NCBI GenBank assembly: GCA_019912315.1
Contig: JAIOJA010000006.1
Location: 24,251-88,250, forward strand
Source of the DNA: Planctomycetota bacterium
GTDB lineage: Bacteria; Planctomycetota; UBA8742; UBA2392
Direction of reading: 5' to 3'
DNA: 64,000 nucleotides
Shown piece by piece: positions 39,494-49,854 of the stretch. How positions within the stretch are numbered: the stretch's first letter is position 1; each line of letters opens with the position of its first letter. A model generated the notes under the pieces. That model saw nothing but the letters and a program-made list of their open reading frames with translations. It ran no database searches and was not told the origin of the DNA. A program made the translations under genes and the position numbers.

Positions 39494-41242
39494 TTGTTCA
39501 ACAAGTACTATCAGGACGAGCTGGTCTTCCTCCGGGAAATGGGGCGCGAGTTCAGCGCAGCCAACCCGGAAGCCGCACGCTTTCTGGCCGAACCGGGCAG
39601 CGACCCGGACGTCGAGCGTATGCTGGAGGGTTTCGCGTTCCTGACCGCGAAGCTGCGCCAGAAACTCGATGACGAGTTGCCCGAGTTCACGCACTCGTTG
39701 ACAGAAATGTTCTGGCCGCACTACCTGCGCCCGCTGCCCGCCACGGCCATTCTGCAGTTCGAACACACCAACAAGGCCACGGCCGACTTGAAGCGGTTGA
39801 AAGCGGGTATCGAGATCGACTCGACGCCCGTAGATGGCACCCGCTGCCGCTTTCGCACCTGCAACGATTTCGACCTCGTGCCCCTTGAACTGACGGACGT
39901 GCAGCTACGTCGTGAAGCGCCAGCCCGCCTGCGCCTTTCTTTCAAAGGCCCGGACAAGCTGCCGCTCGACAAACTCGGGCTTGGCCGCCTGCGATTGCAC
40001 CTGTCAGGCGAGCCGACAGTCACGCGCGCCCTGCACGTGGCGCTGCTGCGCTACGCCAGGCGTGTGGTTGTGCGCGGAGGTGCAGGCGGCGACGCTGATC
40101 CGCACTTCGAGCTGCCGGGCAGTGCTATCCAGCCCGTTGGTTTCAGCGAAGACCAGGCCGTGTTTGGCGGTCCCGGCCCGAGCTTTCCCGGCTTTCGGCT
40201 ATTGCAGGAGTACTTCACCTGCCCCACCAAGTTCATGTTTGTTGAAATCGGAAGGCTCGACGGCACGGCCACTTTCACCGGGGCGACCGGCTTCACGCTG
40301 GACATCGACTTTTCGCGCCTGCCGGACAACATGCCGCCGGTCAGCAAGGCAAATCTGCAACTCAACTGCGTGCCGGGCGTGAACCTGTTCGGCCACGATG
40401 CCGACCCAGTCCGCATCATGCCGGGGCGCACCGAGTACGCCGTGCGTCCGGGCGGGGACAACCCGGCGCACTTTGAGATTCACTCAATCGACAAAGTGTA
40501 CGGGCTCGAACTTGGCAGCGCCGCCGAGCGCGTCTTCAACCCGCAATTCAAGTTGGCGCGCATCGGACGACGCGACGAGCAGTTCTATCACGCCCGCCGC
40601 CGCGAGTCGGTCACCGGCGGCAGCAGCGAGATGCTGCTGACGTTCATCGCGCCCGAGGACCCGGAGCAGCGCCCGAACATCGAGACTGTGTCCGTCGAAC
40701 TAACCTGCACCAACGGACAGTTGCCGACACGCCTCGATGCGGGCGACATCAACGTGAAAACCGGCAACGCACCGATTTTCGCGAAGTACCGCAACATCAC
40801 GCGGCCGACGCCCAGCGTGCCGCCACCCATGAGCGGCGACCTGCACTGGCGCCTGATCGCGCATCTGTCACTGAACTACATGTCGCTGCTCAGTGTGGAT
40901 GCCCTGCGCAGCGTGGTCGGGCTGTACAACTTCCGCGCGCGGGTTGACCGCCAGACCGAACAGTCCCTCTCCCGCCTGCTGGAGGGTATCAAAGGCGTGA
41001 AGGGCGACCCCGCGTCGCGACTGGTGGAAGGCACGCCGGTGCGCGGACTGAACATCGAGATGCTGCTTGATGAAGAGCTGCTGGGTGGCGAAGGGGAAAC
41101 GTTCCTCTTTGGCTCGGTGCTCAATGAATTTTTTGCGCAGTACGTGTCCCTGAACTCGTTCAGCAGGCTCACGATCAAAGGTGCGAAACGGGGAGAGGTC
41201 TGGCAATGGCCGGCACGGATTGGCAAACGCGCCATCCTTTAA
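39494..41242 (+). CDS. tssF: T6SS baseplate protein TssF (ImpG)
   Basis: 582 residues. The family signature FNKYYQDELVFLREMGREFSAANPEAARFLA starts at once, and PDVERMLEGFAFLTAKLRQKLDDELPEF follows, so the TTG at 39494 is the natural start (written in two parts: the first ends at REMGREF). The middle has YFTCPTKFMFVEI and the C-terminus VLNEFFAQYVSLNSFSRL. TssF and TssG form the baseplate wedge with TssE and TssK. The 3' end overlaps tssG by 37 bp. Confidence 0.94.
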   Translation: MFNKYYQDELVFLREMGREFSAANPEAARFLAEPGSDPDVERMLEGFAFLTAKLRQKLDDELPEFTHSLTEMFWPHYLRPLPATAILQFEHTNKATADLKRLKAGIEIDSTPVDGTRCRFRTCNDFDLVPLELTDVQLRREAPARLRLSFKGPDKLPLDKLGLGRLRLHLSGEPTVTRALHVALLRYARRVVVRGGAGGDADPHFELPGSAIQPVGFSEDQAVFGGPGPSFPGFRLLQEYFTCPTKFMFVEIGRLDGTATFTGATGFTLDIDFSRLPDNMPPVSKANLQLNCVPGVNLFGHDADPVRIMPGRTEYAVRPGGDNPAHFEIHSIDKVYGLELGSAAERVFNPQFKLARIGRRDEQFYHARRRESVTGGSSEMLLTFIAPEDPEQRPNIETVSVELTCTNGQLPTRLDAGDINVKTGNAPIFAKYRNITRPTPSVPPPMSGDLHWRLIAHLSLNYMSLLSVDALRSVVGLYNFRARVDRQTEQSLSRLLEGIKGVKGDPASRLVEGTPVRGLNIEMLLDEELLGGEGETFLFGSVLNEFFAQYVSLNSFSRLTIKGAKRGEVWQWPARIGKRAIL

Positions 41243-42246
41243 CAACCGAGCTGCTTCAGAACGCGAACCAGTATTCGTTCTATGAAGCGGTTAGGCTGTT
41301 ACACGGATTGCACAAGGACGCGCCCAAGGTTGGATACCAGGGCCCGCCCGAGCGTGAGCGCATCCGTTTCCGTCCGCTGCTCAGCATGAGCTTCCCGGTC
41401 TCCGATATCGCGCATGTCCACGCCCTGGAACAACCGGACGGCGGCGAGCGCTATCGTCTCGACCTCACGTTCATGGGACTTTACGGGGCGAGCTCCCCGC
41501 TTCCCGCGTTCTATACGGAAGACCTGATCCGCCTGGAGGACGACGACAGCCTGATCCGCGGATTTCTGGATCTGTTCCATCACCGCCTGATCAGCTTCGT
41601 CTTCCGTGTCTGGGAAAAATATCGCCACACCGTGCAGTACGATCCCGCGGGCAAGGACTACTATTCCCGGCGCCTGTTGACGCTGCTCGGCGCGGCGCTG
41701 GAACACCTGCCACACGACGAAAGCCTTCGCCCCGGCCGCCTGCTGGGCTATGCCGGCCTGCTTACACAACATCCGCGCAGTGCCGCGTCTTTGCGCGCGT
41801 TGCTGGCGGAGCACTTCCCCGAAGCACCCGTCGAAATCGAGCAGTGCAAAGGACGCTGGTGCGAGATCAGCCGCGCGGAACGCAACCGCCTCGGCGAAGC
41901 AAACTGCACGCTGGGGCAGGATACGACCCTGGGCCAGGCGGTCTTTGACCGCGCCGGCAATTTCGGCATCAGCATGGGCCCCATGGACTTCGACGCCTAC
42001 ATGGAAATGCTGCCCGACACGGACAACATGAGCCAGTTGCGCGAACTGGTGGACGTCTTCAACAACGACTGCCTGGATTACGAAGTAACGCTGATACTGC
42101 GTGGCGATCAGGTCAGGCGCGCGCAACTGAATTCCCGAACCGAAGCGTACACAAGACTTGGTTGGTCCAGTTGGCTTGGCGAAAGCTCGGAACAGGATCA
42201 AACCGTAACTTTCACACTCAGAGGATGGAAACATGGTCGAGGTTGA
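41206..42246 (+). CDS. tssG: T6SS baseplate protein TssG (ImpH)
   Basis: 346 residues. Recognised by NQYSFYEAVRLLHGL, RIRFRPLLSMSFPVSDI, the highly conserved FMGLYGASSPLPAFYTEDL, and FLDLFHHRLISFVFRVWEKYR. The ATG at 41206 has GGGAGAGG upstream within the end of tssF. It overlaps tssH by 14 bp, so tssF-tssG-tssH are tightly coupled. Confidence 0.94.
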   Translation: MAGTDWQTRHPLTTELLQNANQYSFYEAVRLLHGLHKDAPKVGYQGPPERERIRFRPLLSMSFPVSDIAHVHALEQPDGGERYRLDLTFMGLYGASSPLPAFYTEDLIRLEDDDSLIRGFLDLFHHRLISFVFRVWEKYRHTVQYDPAGKDYYSRRLLTLLGAALEHLPHDESLRPGRLLGYAGLLTQHPRSAASLRALLAEHFPEAPVEIEQCKGRWCEISRAERNRLGEANCTLGQDTTLGQAVFDRAGNFGISMGPMDFDAYMEMLPDTDNMSQLRELVDVFNNDCLDYEVTLILRGDQVRRAQLNSRTEAYTRLGWSSWLGESSEQDQTVTFTLRGWKHGRG

Positions 42247-44962
42247 TCTCAAACGCCTGGTTGGACGCCTGAACCAATTCTGCACGCGCGCCCTTGAAGG
42301 GGCCGCGGGGAACTGCGTTTCGCGCACCAACTACGAGGTCACGGTCGAGCATCTGCTGCAGGCCATGATGGATGACCCGAACGCGGACATTCAGCAGGTT
42401 CTGCGAAAGTTTGAAATCGACCCAGGTCGGGTCAACAAGGCAATCACGCGCGACCTCGACAACCTGAAGACCGGCAATGCCGGACGCCCCGTGTTCAGCC
42501 CGCTGCTGACGACCTGGTTTCAGAACGCCTGGCTCGTGGCCAGCATCGACCACGGGCTCGCGGAAGTCCGCTCCGGCAACCTGTTAGAGGCGCTGCTCGG
42601 CAATCCCGCACGGCTTGCCTCCGGCGATTACGTTGACCTGTTCGCCGACATCAACCTCACTGAGTTGCGCAAGAACTTTGACAACATCATCGTCAGCTCG
42701 CGCGAGCAGGCCGCCTTCGCGAGTGCCAGCGCAGGCGCCTCAGGCGCTTCACCCGGCGCCGAGTCCAGCCGCGACGGCACAGCCCTGCAACGCTTTTGTC
42801 AGAACTTCACCGAGCGCGCCCGCAACGGCGAGCTTGACCCGGTGTTCGGACGCGACAGCGAGATCCGGCAGATGGTCGACATTCTGGCGCGCCGCAGAAA
42901 AAACAACCCGATCTGTGTCGGCGAGCCGGGCGTCGGCAAGAGCGCCGTGGTCGAAGGTCTGGCGATGCGCATCGTCGAAGGCGACGTGCCCGAAGTACTA
43001 CAGAACTGCGATATCATCGGGTTGGACGTCGGGCTGTTGCAGGCCGGCGCGAGCGTCAAGGGCGAGTTCGAAAAGCGCCTCAAGGCCGTGATCGACGAGA
43101 TCAAGGCCAGCCCCAAGCCGCTGATCCTGTTCATCGATGAAGCGCACACGCTGATCGGCGCGGGCGGCGCAGCCGGCACCAACGACGCCGGGCAGTTGCT
43201 GAAGCCGGCGCTGGCACGCGGCGAGCTGCGCACGGTCGCCGCGACAACATGGTCGGAATACAAGAAGTACTTTGAGAAGGACGCCGCGCTCGCCCGTCGC
43301 TTCCAGCTTGTCAAACTTGACGAGCCCAGCGCCGAGTTGACAACGACGATGCTGCGCGGACTGCGCGCGAATTACGAAAAAGCCCACAAAGTCGTCATCC
43401 GCGACGAAGCACTGGTTGCGGCAGCCGAGCTCGGCTCGCGCTACATCGCCGGTCGCCAGCAGCCGGACAAAGGCATTGACCTCGTGGACACCGCCGCCGC
43501 GCGGGTAAAGGTCGCGTTCATATCCAAGCCCGCCGAGCTCCAGGACCTTGAGCGCAGCATCGAAACCGACGCGCGCACCTTGAACGCCCTGAAGCGCGAC
43601 TCGGAAACCGGCGGCAGGTCCGACGCAGAGCAGATGAAGGAAATCGAAGAACGAATCGCCTCGACGAAGATTGACGTCGATGCCTTCAAGACCCGCTGGG
43701 CCAGGGAGCGCGACCAGGCCCACAAGGTCGTCGCCATCCGCAACAAACTCAATGACCTCAGCAGCCAGAGCCCCGGCGGAAACGCCGGGGGCGAGTCCAG
43801 AACGGACTCGAAAGAAGAAGTCAAAGAAGCGAAGAAAGACGACACGCCCAAATTCGACCTGCCATCCGACCCGGCCGAGCTCAAAAAGCTCTTCGAAACC
43901 GAGCTCACGAACCTGCGCGAAATGCAGGGTCCGGAGCCTCTGGTCCCCGTCGAAGTCACCAGCGAAGTCGTTGCCAAGGTCGTCGGCGACTGGACCGGTA
44001 TCCCGGTCGGAAACATGGTCGCGGACCAGGCCGCGCGGTTGCTGACAATGGAAGATGAACTATCGAAGCGTGTGAAAGGCCAGGACCACGTAATGCGGTC
44101 CATCGCCACGGGCATTCGGGCCAGCAAGGCCGGCCTGGGCAATCCGGACGCGCCCATCGGCGTGTTTCTGTTCGTCGGCCCGAGCGGAGTCGGCAAAACC
44201 GAGACCGCCCTGACTGTCGCCAACCTGCTGTTTGGCGGCGAGCGTTTCATGACCACCATCAACATGTCCGAGTATCAGGAAAAGCACACGGTCAGCCGTC
44301 TGATCGGATCACCCCCGGGCTACGTCGGCTACGGCGAAGGTGGGCAGTTGACTGAAGCCGTGCGCCAGCGCCCCTACAGCGTCGTGCTGCTGGACGAAGT
44401 CGAGAAAGCCGACATCGACGTGATGAACCTGTTCTATCAGGTGTTTGACAAGGGGATGCTGAACGACGGCGAAGGTCGTGAGATCGACTTCAAGAACACC
44501 GTTATTTTCCTGGCCAGCAACCTCGCCACGGACATCATCACGGAAGCCTGCAGCGACGGCGACCGCCCGGACATGGATGAGCTGGTCAGTATGATCCGCC
44601 CCCAGCTCAGCGCGCACTTCAAGCCCGCGCTGCTCGCCCGCATGAGCATTCTTCCGTTCTACACGATCGACCAGTCGGCCATGCAGATGATCACCGGGCT
44701 GAAGCTGAACAAAATCGCCCGCCAGATGCACGCCACGCACAACATGGCCCTGAACTTCGACCCGAAGGTCATCACCACTATCGCGGAACGCTGCAAGGAA
44801 GTTGAGACCGGCGCCCGCAACATTGACCACATCATCCGGGGCACGTTGCTGCCGCAGATGAGCACCAACCTCCTGCAGAAAATGAGCGAAGGGGACCTGC
44901 CCGAAAAGCTGGATGTAAGCATCGGTGAAACAGGTGAATTTGCCTTCGCATTTGGAGACTAG
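42233..44962 (+). CDS. tssH: T6SS AAA+ ATPase TssH (ClpV)
   Basis: 909 residues of the Clp/Hsp100 class. The N domain (residues about 1-165) precedes two AAA+ modules: Walker A GEPGVGKSAVVEGLA near residue 230 with ILFIDEAHTLIGAG, and GPSGVGKTETALTVA near 650 with VVLLDEVEKA. A coiled-coil middle domain lies at about 415-530 and includes a low-complexity insert (SRTDSKEEVKEAKKD). ClpV disassembles contracted TssB/TssC sheath. The T6SS context and divergent N domain separate it from housekeeping ClpB. Confidence 0.94.
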   Translation: MVEVDLKRLVGRLNQFCTRALEGAAGNCVSRTNYEVTVEHLLQAMMDDPNADIQQVLRKFEIDPGRVNKAITRDLDNLKTGNAGRPVFSPLLTTWFQNAWLVASIDHGLAEVRSGNLLEALLGNPARLASGDYVDLFADINLTELRKNFDNIIVSSREQAAFASASAGASGASPGAESSRDGTALQRFCQNFTERARNGELDPVFGRDSEIRQMVDILARRRKNNPICVGEPGVGKSAVVEGLAMRIVEGDVPEVLQNCDIIGLDVGLLQAGASVKGEFEKRLKAVIDEIKASPKPLILFIDEAHTLIGAGGAAGTNDAGQLLKPALARGELRTVAATTWSEYKKYFEKDAALARRFQLVKLDEPSAELTTTMLRGLRANYEKAHKVVIRDEALVAAAELGSRYIAGRQQPDKGIDLVDTAAARVKVAFISKPAELQDLERSIETDARTLNALKRDSETGGRSDAEQMKEIEERIASTKIDVDAFKTRWARERDQAHKVVAIRNKLNDLSSQSPGGNAGGESRTDSKEEVKEAKKDDTPKFDLPSDPAELKKLFETELTNLREMQGPEPLVPVEVTSEVVAKVVGDWTGIPVGNMVADQAARLLTMEDELSKRVKGQDHVMRSIATGIRASKAGLGNPDAPIGVFLFVGPSGVGKTETALTVANLLFGGERFMTTINMSEYQEKHTVSRLIGSPPGYVGYGEGGQLTEAVRQRPYSVVLLDEVEKADIDVMNLFYQVFDKGMLNDGEGREIDFKNTVIFLASNLATDIITEACSDGDRPDMDELVSMIRPQLSAHFKPALLARMSILPFYTIDQSAMQMITGLKLNKIARQMHATHNMALNFDPKVITTIAERCKEVETGARNIDHIIRGTLLPQMSTNLLQKMSEGDLPEKLDVSIGETGEFAFAFGD

Positions 44963-45041
44963 GGCCCGAAGCGAACGCCGGGGGCCGCCGAAGGCGCAAC
45001 GAGAATGGTGATCGCTCACCACTGAGCACAAGGACACAGCC

Positions 45042-47567
45042 ATGCCGGAAATCGCGATTACACAGGTAATGCAGTTTCACTCCGACGCCGTGGAAGATGG
45101 TGACCTGCTTGTCACGAAACTCGAAGGCGACGAGGCCATTAACAGGCCCTACGAGTTTCGCCTTGAGCTCGCCTCCACCAGGACGGACATTGATTTTTCT
45201 GAAATGATCCGCAAGACGGCCTGGATCGGCATCAAACAGGGCGTGCAGCTTGCGGGGCAGGACAAGCGCGCGGCGACGACGCTCAAGATCCACGGCGTCA
45301 TCCAGAGCTTTGAGCAGGTGGGCAAAGAACTTGAGCTGGTCAAGTACCGCGCGGTGCTCGTTCCCCGCTTGAAGCGCCTCGCGCTCGCCCACCAGAGCCG
45401 CATCTTTCAGGAGAAGTCGGTACCGGAAATCGTGAAGTCGATCTGTCAGGAATACGACGTCGAAGTAGATACCGGCAAGCTTGGCAGTCACAAGGCGCGT
45501 GACTACGTTGTCCAGTACGAGGAATCCGACCTCGATTTCATCCACCGCTGGATGGAACACGAGGGCATTTTCTACTACTTCGTGCAGACTGAAGACCGCG
45601 AGAAAATGGTGCTCGCGGATTCCGCCGAAGGCTACGGCACCCTGCAAGGCAACGCCAAGTTCAGCTACAAGCCGTCACAGGACGACAACGAATCCCGCAT
45701 CGAAGCCGCCGATACGGAAGAAGCGGCCGAAGACTGGTTCAAGGAGGAAGTCGTAACGGCGATCGCCGCCCGGACGAACCTGCTGCCCAAGAAGGTCATC
45801 CTCAACGACTACAACTGGGACGACCCGGATACCGGGCTCGAGTGCGAGGCGGACGTACACGGCGACGGTGTCGGCATAGTCTACCGCTACAACAGCCACT
45901 ACCACACGAAGGAAGACGGCGACCGCCTGGCCGCAATACGCGCGGAAGAAATCCAGTGCCGCGAGCACGTCTTCACCGGGCGCAGCGACTGCCGCGGCTT
46001 CCGCGCCGGCATGGTGTTCGAACTTCAGGACCACTACCGCGACAGCACCAACAACGAGTACCTGCTGACCGAAGTGCGCCACCGCGCGACACAGGCCGTC
46101 GCGCTAGGTGGCAACGCAGGCGGCGGCGCAAGCTACAGCAACAGCTTCGTGGCAATTCCCAAATCCAAGAAGTTCCGCCCCGTGTTCAGCACCCCCTGGC
46201 CGCAGATCAAGGGTGTCATGCACGCCAAAGTGGACGGCGCCGACAACAGCACGCCCTACGCCCAGCTCGACGACAAGGGGCGCTACAAAATCAAGATGCC
46301 CATCGACCGGGGCGGCGGCGGCGACGGGCAGGCCAGCAAGTTCGTGCGCAAATCCGAGCCCTACGCCGGGCCGGACCAGGGCATGCACTTCCCGCTGCTC
46401 AAGAACTCGGAAGTCATCCTGACCCACGTAGACGGCGACCCTGACCGCCCCGTGATTGCCGGCGCGATGTTCAACAGCAAGAACTCCAGCGTGGTCGGCA
46501 TGACCAACAGCACGCAGAACGTAATTGCCACTCCCGGCGGCAGCAAGTTCGTCCTCGATGACACGGTCGGCTCGCCGTTCATCAACCTGAAAACCAAGGA
46601 CTCAAAGCTTGACATGAAGTTCGACGGAACGGACGGAAGCGAGAACATGTGCTTCAAGTCCACCGACAAGAACGAAGTCAAGCTGCACAGCGGCGACGAA
46701 AACCTGTACATCAAGTCCGCCAAGGATGACACCTACCTGCGCATGGGCAAGGGCGGCAATGAGGCAGCCAAGTCCGAAGGCAGCGTAACCGTCACCGGCG
46801 GCGAAAACGGCTTCTACCTGTCCACCAAGGGACAGTGGAACCAGTACGCTGAAAAAGACGCCAACATCATCATCAAGGGCAAAGAGAACAAGCAGGTCGG
46901 CGACGCCAGCGACTGGACCATCAAGGGCACCAGCGCCGAGTACAAATACGGCGACCACTTCACCTTCAAGGCCGCGTTGACCTACGGCATCGAAATCGGA
47001 TTCACCGCCGACTTCAAAGCCGCCGGCGGCATCGCCATCGCGGTCGGCGCAAGCTTCAGCATCAAGGCCGGCGCGACCGTTACCATGGAAGCATCCGCCA
47101 GCCTCACGGTGAAATCCGCCAAATCCAAAGAGTACGTGTTTGACGGGCTGACCAACGTCGCGAACAAGGACCGCGAAGACAGCGTGGCCAAGAATTTCAC
47201 CCTGGCCACAAAGCAGAAGATGCTGATCAAGGCGAAGGAAAAGGTGACGCTGCAAGGCAACGCTCCCTTCCCGCCTCCGGACCCAAGCCTGAAAGCGCGT
47301 ATGGCCGCCTGGGCCACCAGCGCCATGGCGTCGGTCAAGAGCAAGTCTTCGACGGCCCCGCCGCCTCCCCCACCGCCACCGGTTCCCGGACCGCCGCCCC
47401 TGCCGCGGACAAAGATCGAAGTGGATGCGCAGAAGATTCTGCTGCTGTTCGATACCACGACAATGCTGCGCCTGGACAACTCCGGCATCACGCTGAAATG
47501 CAAGGGCAGCAAGCTGATTGTCGGGCCGACAGGCATCACCGCCAAGCCGATGGTACAGGGAGGTTAA
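45042..47567 (+). CDS. vgrG: T6SS spike protein VgrG (TssI) with proline-rich C-terminal extension
   Basis: 841 residues. The gp27-like part is recognised by LLVTKLEGDEAINRPYEFRL, RKTAWIGIKQG and YVVQYEESDLDFIHRWMEHEGIFYYF. The gp5-like OB domain follows with YAQLDDKGRYKIKMP and the spike junction VILTHVDGDPDRPVIAGAMFN. From about residue 520 a long repetitive beta-region continues, then a linker with PPPPPPPPVPGPPP at about 768-784 and a final beta segment (LKCKGSKLIVGPTG). There is no obvious enzymatic domain; the extension more likely docks adaptor or PAAR-like partners. The next gene starts 3 bp after the stop. Confidence 0.93.
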   Translation: MPEIAITQVMQFHSDAVEDGDLLVTKLEGDEAINRPYEFRLELASTRTDIDFSEMIRKTAWIGIKQGVQLAGQDKRAATTLKIHGVIQSFEQVGKELELVKYRAVLVPRLKRLALAHQSRIFQEKSVPEIVKSICQEYDVEVDTGKLGSHKARDYVVQYEESDLDFIHRWMEHEGIFYYFVQTEDREKMVLADSAEGYGTLQGNAKFSYKPSQDDNESRIEAADTEEAAEDWFKEEVVTAIAARTNLLPKKVILNDYNWDDPDTGLECEADVHGDGVGIVYRYNSHYHTKEDGDRLAAIRAEEIQCREHVFTGRSDCRGFRAGMVFELQDHYRDSTNNEYLLTEVRHRATQAVALGGNAGGGASYSNSFVAIPKSKKFRPVFSTPWPQIKGVMHAKVDGADNSTPYAQLDDKGRYKIKMPIDRGGGGDGQASKFVRKSEPYAGPDQGMHFPLLKNSEVILTHVDGDPDRPVIAGAMFNSKNSSVVGMTNSTQNVIATPGGSKFVLDDTVGSPFINLKTKDSKLDMKFDGTDGSENMCFKSTDKNEVKLHSGDENLYIKSAKDDTYLRMGKGGNEAAKSEGSVTVTGGENGFYLSTKGQWNQYAEKDANIIIKGKENKQVGDASDWTIKGTSAEYKYGDHFTFKAALTYGIEIGFTADFKAAGGIAIAVGASFSIKAGATVTMEASASLTVKSAKSKEYVFDGLTNVANKDREDSVAKNFTLATKQKMLIKAKEKVTLQGNAPFPPPDPSLKARMAAWATSAMASVKSKSSTAPPPPPPPPVPGPPPLPRTKIEVDAQKILLLFDTTTMLRLDNSGITLKCKGSKLIVGPTGITAKPMVQGG

Positions 47568-47569
47568 AC

Positions 47570-49852
47570 GTGAAGATCCGCAACCGTACGGATTTCCCGT
47601 TTGCCCCGCTGCTTGGGCGGGTGAACTTTCCTTCGCACTCCGTGACCTGCACGGTGAAGGCGACATTCCGCATGCAGCCGGACGGCACGGTCACGCCACT
47701 GACGGACCAGCCCCAGTTCGAAGGCGACGTGCCCAGCAAAGCGGAGCGACCGGAGTGCATCTACGCCGCCGATCTGACGCCGTTCAAGCCGAGGGCTGAC
47801 CTGTTGTTGCGCGCCACGTGTTTTACTCCCGGCGGGCGTGGCATGACGACCTGCCCCGTGTCCTTTGGCGTCGGCGATTGGTCCAAGCAACTCGCCGTCA
47901 TTGGCAACCGCACCTGGGACAAAGGCATCGTCTTCAACAAGATGGGCGCGCCTGAAGAATTCAACAACGTGGACCTGACCTGGGCGAACGCGTTCGGTGG
48001 CGCGAATTTCAAACTCAACCCCGCGGGCAAGGGGCGAAAGGACGGACACCTGCCGAACGTCGAGTACCCCGACGAACTGGTCAAGAGCCCCGGCAACCAG
48101 CCCACACCGGCGGGTTTCGGCCCCATCGACCGCACCTGGAAGCAGCGCACAGGCAGGCTTGGAACATACGGCAAGAAGTGGCTGAAAGAGCGCTGGCCCG
48201 CCCATCCGGAAGACTTCGACTGGGGCTACTTCAACGCGGCGCCCGAAGACCAGCAGGTTGAGTTTCTGCGCGGCGACGAGGAAATCACGCTGACGAACAT
48301 GCAGCCGGACCACGCGGTCCTCAAGACCCGCCTGCCCGGTCTGCGCATACGCTGTCTGGTGCGACGCAAGGACGGCGAAGCACTGGCCGAGCACAATGTG
48401 CCGATGAACCTGGATACCCTGCACGTGGACGCGCAGCAGGGCACCGTCGCGATCATCTGGCGCGGTGTGAGCAACATTCGCGAAGAAGAGGGCGAAGACA
48501 TCGCGGACATTCTTGTGTGGTCGGAGGCTCTGTCGGACGCGCCGGCGACCATCGACGACGTTCGCCCCTGGCTGGAGGAAGAACCGGAGGACGCGGACGC
48601 CCTTCCGCCGGAAGACGCGCTCGTTGCCGATGTCGGTATGCTGGAAGGCGAGGCCCTGGGCGAGGCCGTCACCGCCATGGGAAACCAGACCGCCGGACAA
48701 CTCAAGGGCATGGCTCCCGCCGCCTTCGCCGCATCGGTCGGCATTTCTCCGGGCCTGTTTGAAGGCTTCGGCCAGATGCGCACTTCACTGAATGGAGTGG
48801 TGTCGCGACTGCAGGCCCTGGGCCGTCCGGTGCCGCCGGAGCTCGCCAGGGTAATGCATGAACTTGACAACAACCCTGACGTGCTGGCCGCCGAAAGCGA
48901 CATGTTGATCGCCCAGGCCTTGTCCCTGCTGCCGGCCGCCGTCGCCCTTACCGGCGCGAAACTCGCCGCGAAAATCAGAAGCGGCGAAACACCGGATCGT
49001 GACTTCGCCGGTGCTGACCTTGCGGGTCAGGACCTGTCGGGCAGCGACCTTGCGCAAGCGGACTTCACGGGCGCGAATCTGGCCGGGGCAAATCTGGATG
49101 CCTGCAAGCTCGACGGCGCGCAGTTCGACGAAGCTAACCTGACCGACGTGAAACTGACCAACATCCAGGCGGACAACGTCAGCTTCGTCAGCACCGGACT
49201 GGAAGGCGCGGACTTCACCGGCAGCGCAATCAAGAACGCCTTGTTTGACAACGCGAAGCTGACGCGAGCGAGACTCGCCGGCGTTGCACTGCCTGCCGCA
49301 TCCTTTGCCTCGGCCGACCTTACCGACGTCGACGCGACGGAGTCAAAACTGCGCGAAGCGGACTTCAGCAAGGCAAACCTGAGCAACGTCCGGTTCGAAA
49401 AGGCCGACCTTGCCGGGGCAAGCGTTATCGGAGCACGCTGTACAGGCGCTGTCTTCAAGGGCGTCAAGGGGACCGGGCTGCGCGCCAGCGAAGCCAATCT
49501 GGCGGGCGTTAACTTTGAAGAGTCCGAACTCGATGGTGGTATCTTCGACCACGCCAATCTTGAGGGGGCAAACTTCCGGTACACAACGCTGAAGGGCGCC
49601 ATGTTCACGGGCGCGAACCTGGCCCAAGCGACGCTGTTTGGCGCGATCGTGCGCCAGGGCAGCCTTCGCAAGGCGAACCTCAGCGGTGTAAAGGCTGACA
49701 ACGCGGACTTCTTCGAGGCCGACTTCGAAAAGGCGGACTTGACCGGCGCGTCCCTGGTAACAAGCAACTGCTACGGCGCGGCGTTCCGCGACGCGAAAAC
49801 AGACGACGCGAAGCTGACTGAAACAAACCTGAAACAGACCCTGCTGGCTTGA
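47570..49852 (+). CDS. DUF2169 adaptor-like protein fused to pentapeptide repeats
   Basis: 760 residues. Residues about 1-300 match DUF2169 (NRTDFPFAPLLGRVNFPSHS, then WSKQLAVIGNRTWDKG, DLTWANAFGGANF, FDWGYFNAAPEDQQ). DUF2169 proteins act as loading adaptors for PAAR or effector proteins in T6SS. A helical linker (about 300-475) leads to pentapeptide repeats from about 478 to 750 of the form A-(D/N)-L-x-x, building a right-handed beta-helix. Start is GTG 47570 with AGGGAGG upstream, 2 bp after vgrG. No toxin domain recognised. Confidence 0.85.
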   Translation: MKIRNRTDFPFAPLLGRVNFPSHSVTCTVKATFRMQPDGTVTPLTDQPQFEGDVPSKAERPECIYAADLTPFKPRADLLLRATCFTPGGRGMTTCPVSFGVGDWSKQLAVIGNRTWDKGIVFNKMGAPEEFNNVDLTWANAFGGANFKLNPAGKGRKDGHLPNVEYPDELVKSPGNQPTPAGFGPIDRTWKQRTGRLGTYGKKWLKERWPAHPEDFDWGYFNAAPEDQQVEFLRGDEEITLTNMQPDHAVLKTRLPGLRIRCLVRRKDGEALAEHNVPMNLDTLHVDAQQGTVAIIWRGVSNIREEEGEDIADILVWSEALSDAPATIDDVRPWLEEEPEDADALPPEDALVADVGMLEGEALGEAVTAMGNQTAGQLKGMAPAAFAASVGISPGLFEGFGQMRTSLNGVVSRLQALGRPVPPELARVMHELDNNPDVLAAESDMLIAQALSLLPAAVALTGAKLAAKIRSGETPDRDFAGADLAGQDLSGSDLAQADFTGANLAGANLDACKLDGAQFDEANLTDVKLTNIQADNVSFVSTGLEGADFTGSAIKNALFDNAKLTRARLAGVALPAASFASADLTDVDATESKLREADFSKANLSNVRFEKADLAGASVIGARCTGAVFKGVKGTGLRASEANLAGVNFEESELDGGIFDHANLEGANFRYTTLKGAMFTGANLAQATLFGAIVRQGSLRKANLSGVKADNADFFEADFEKADLTGASLVTSNCYGAAFRDAKTDDAKLTETNLKQTLLA

Positions 49853-49854
49853 AC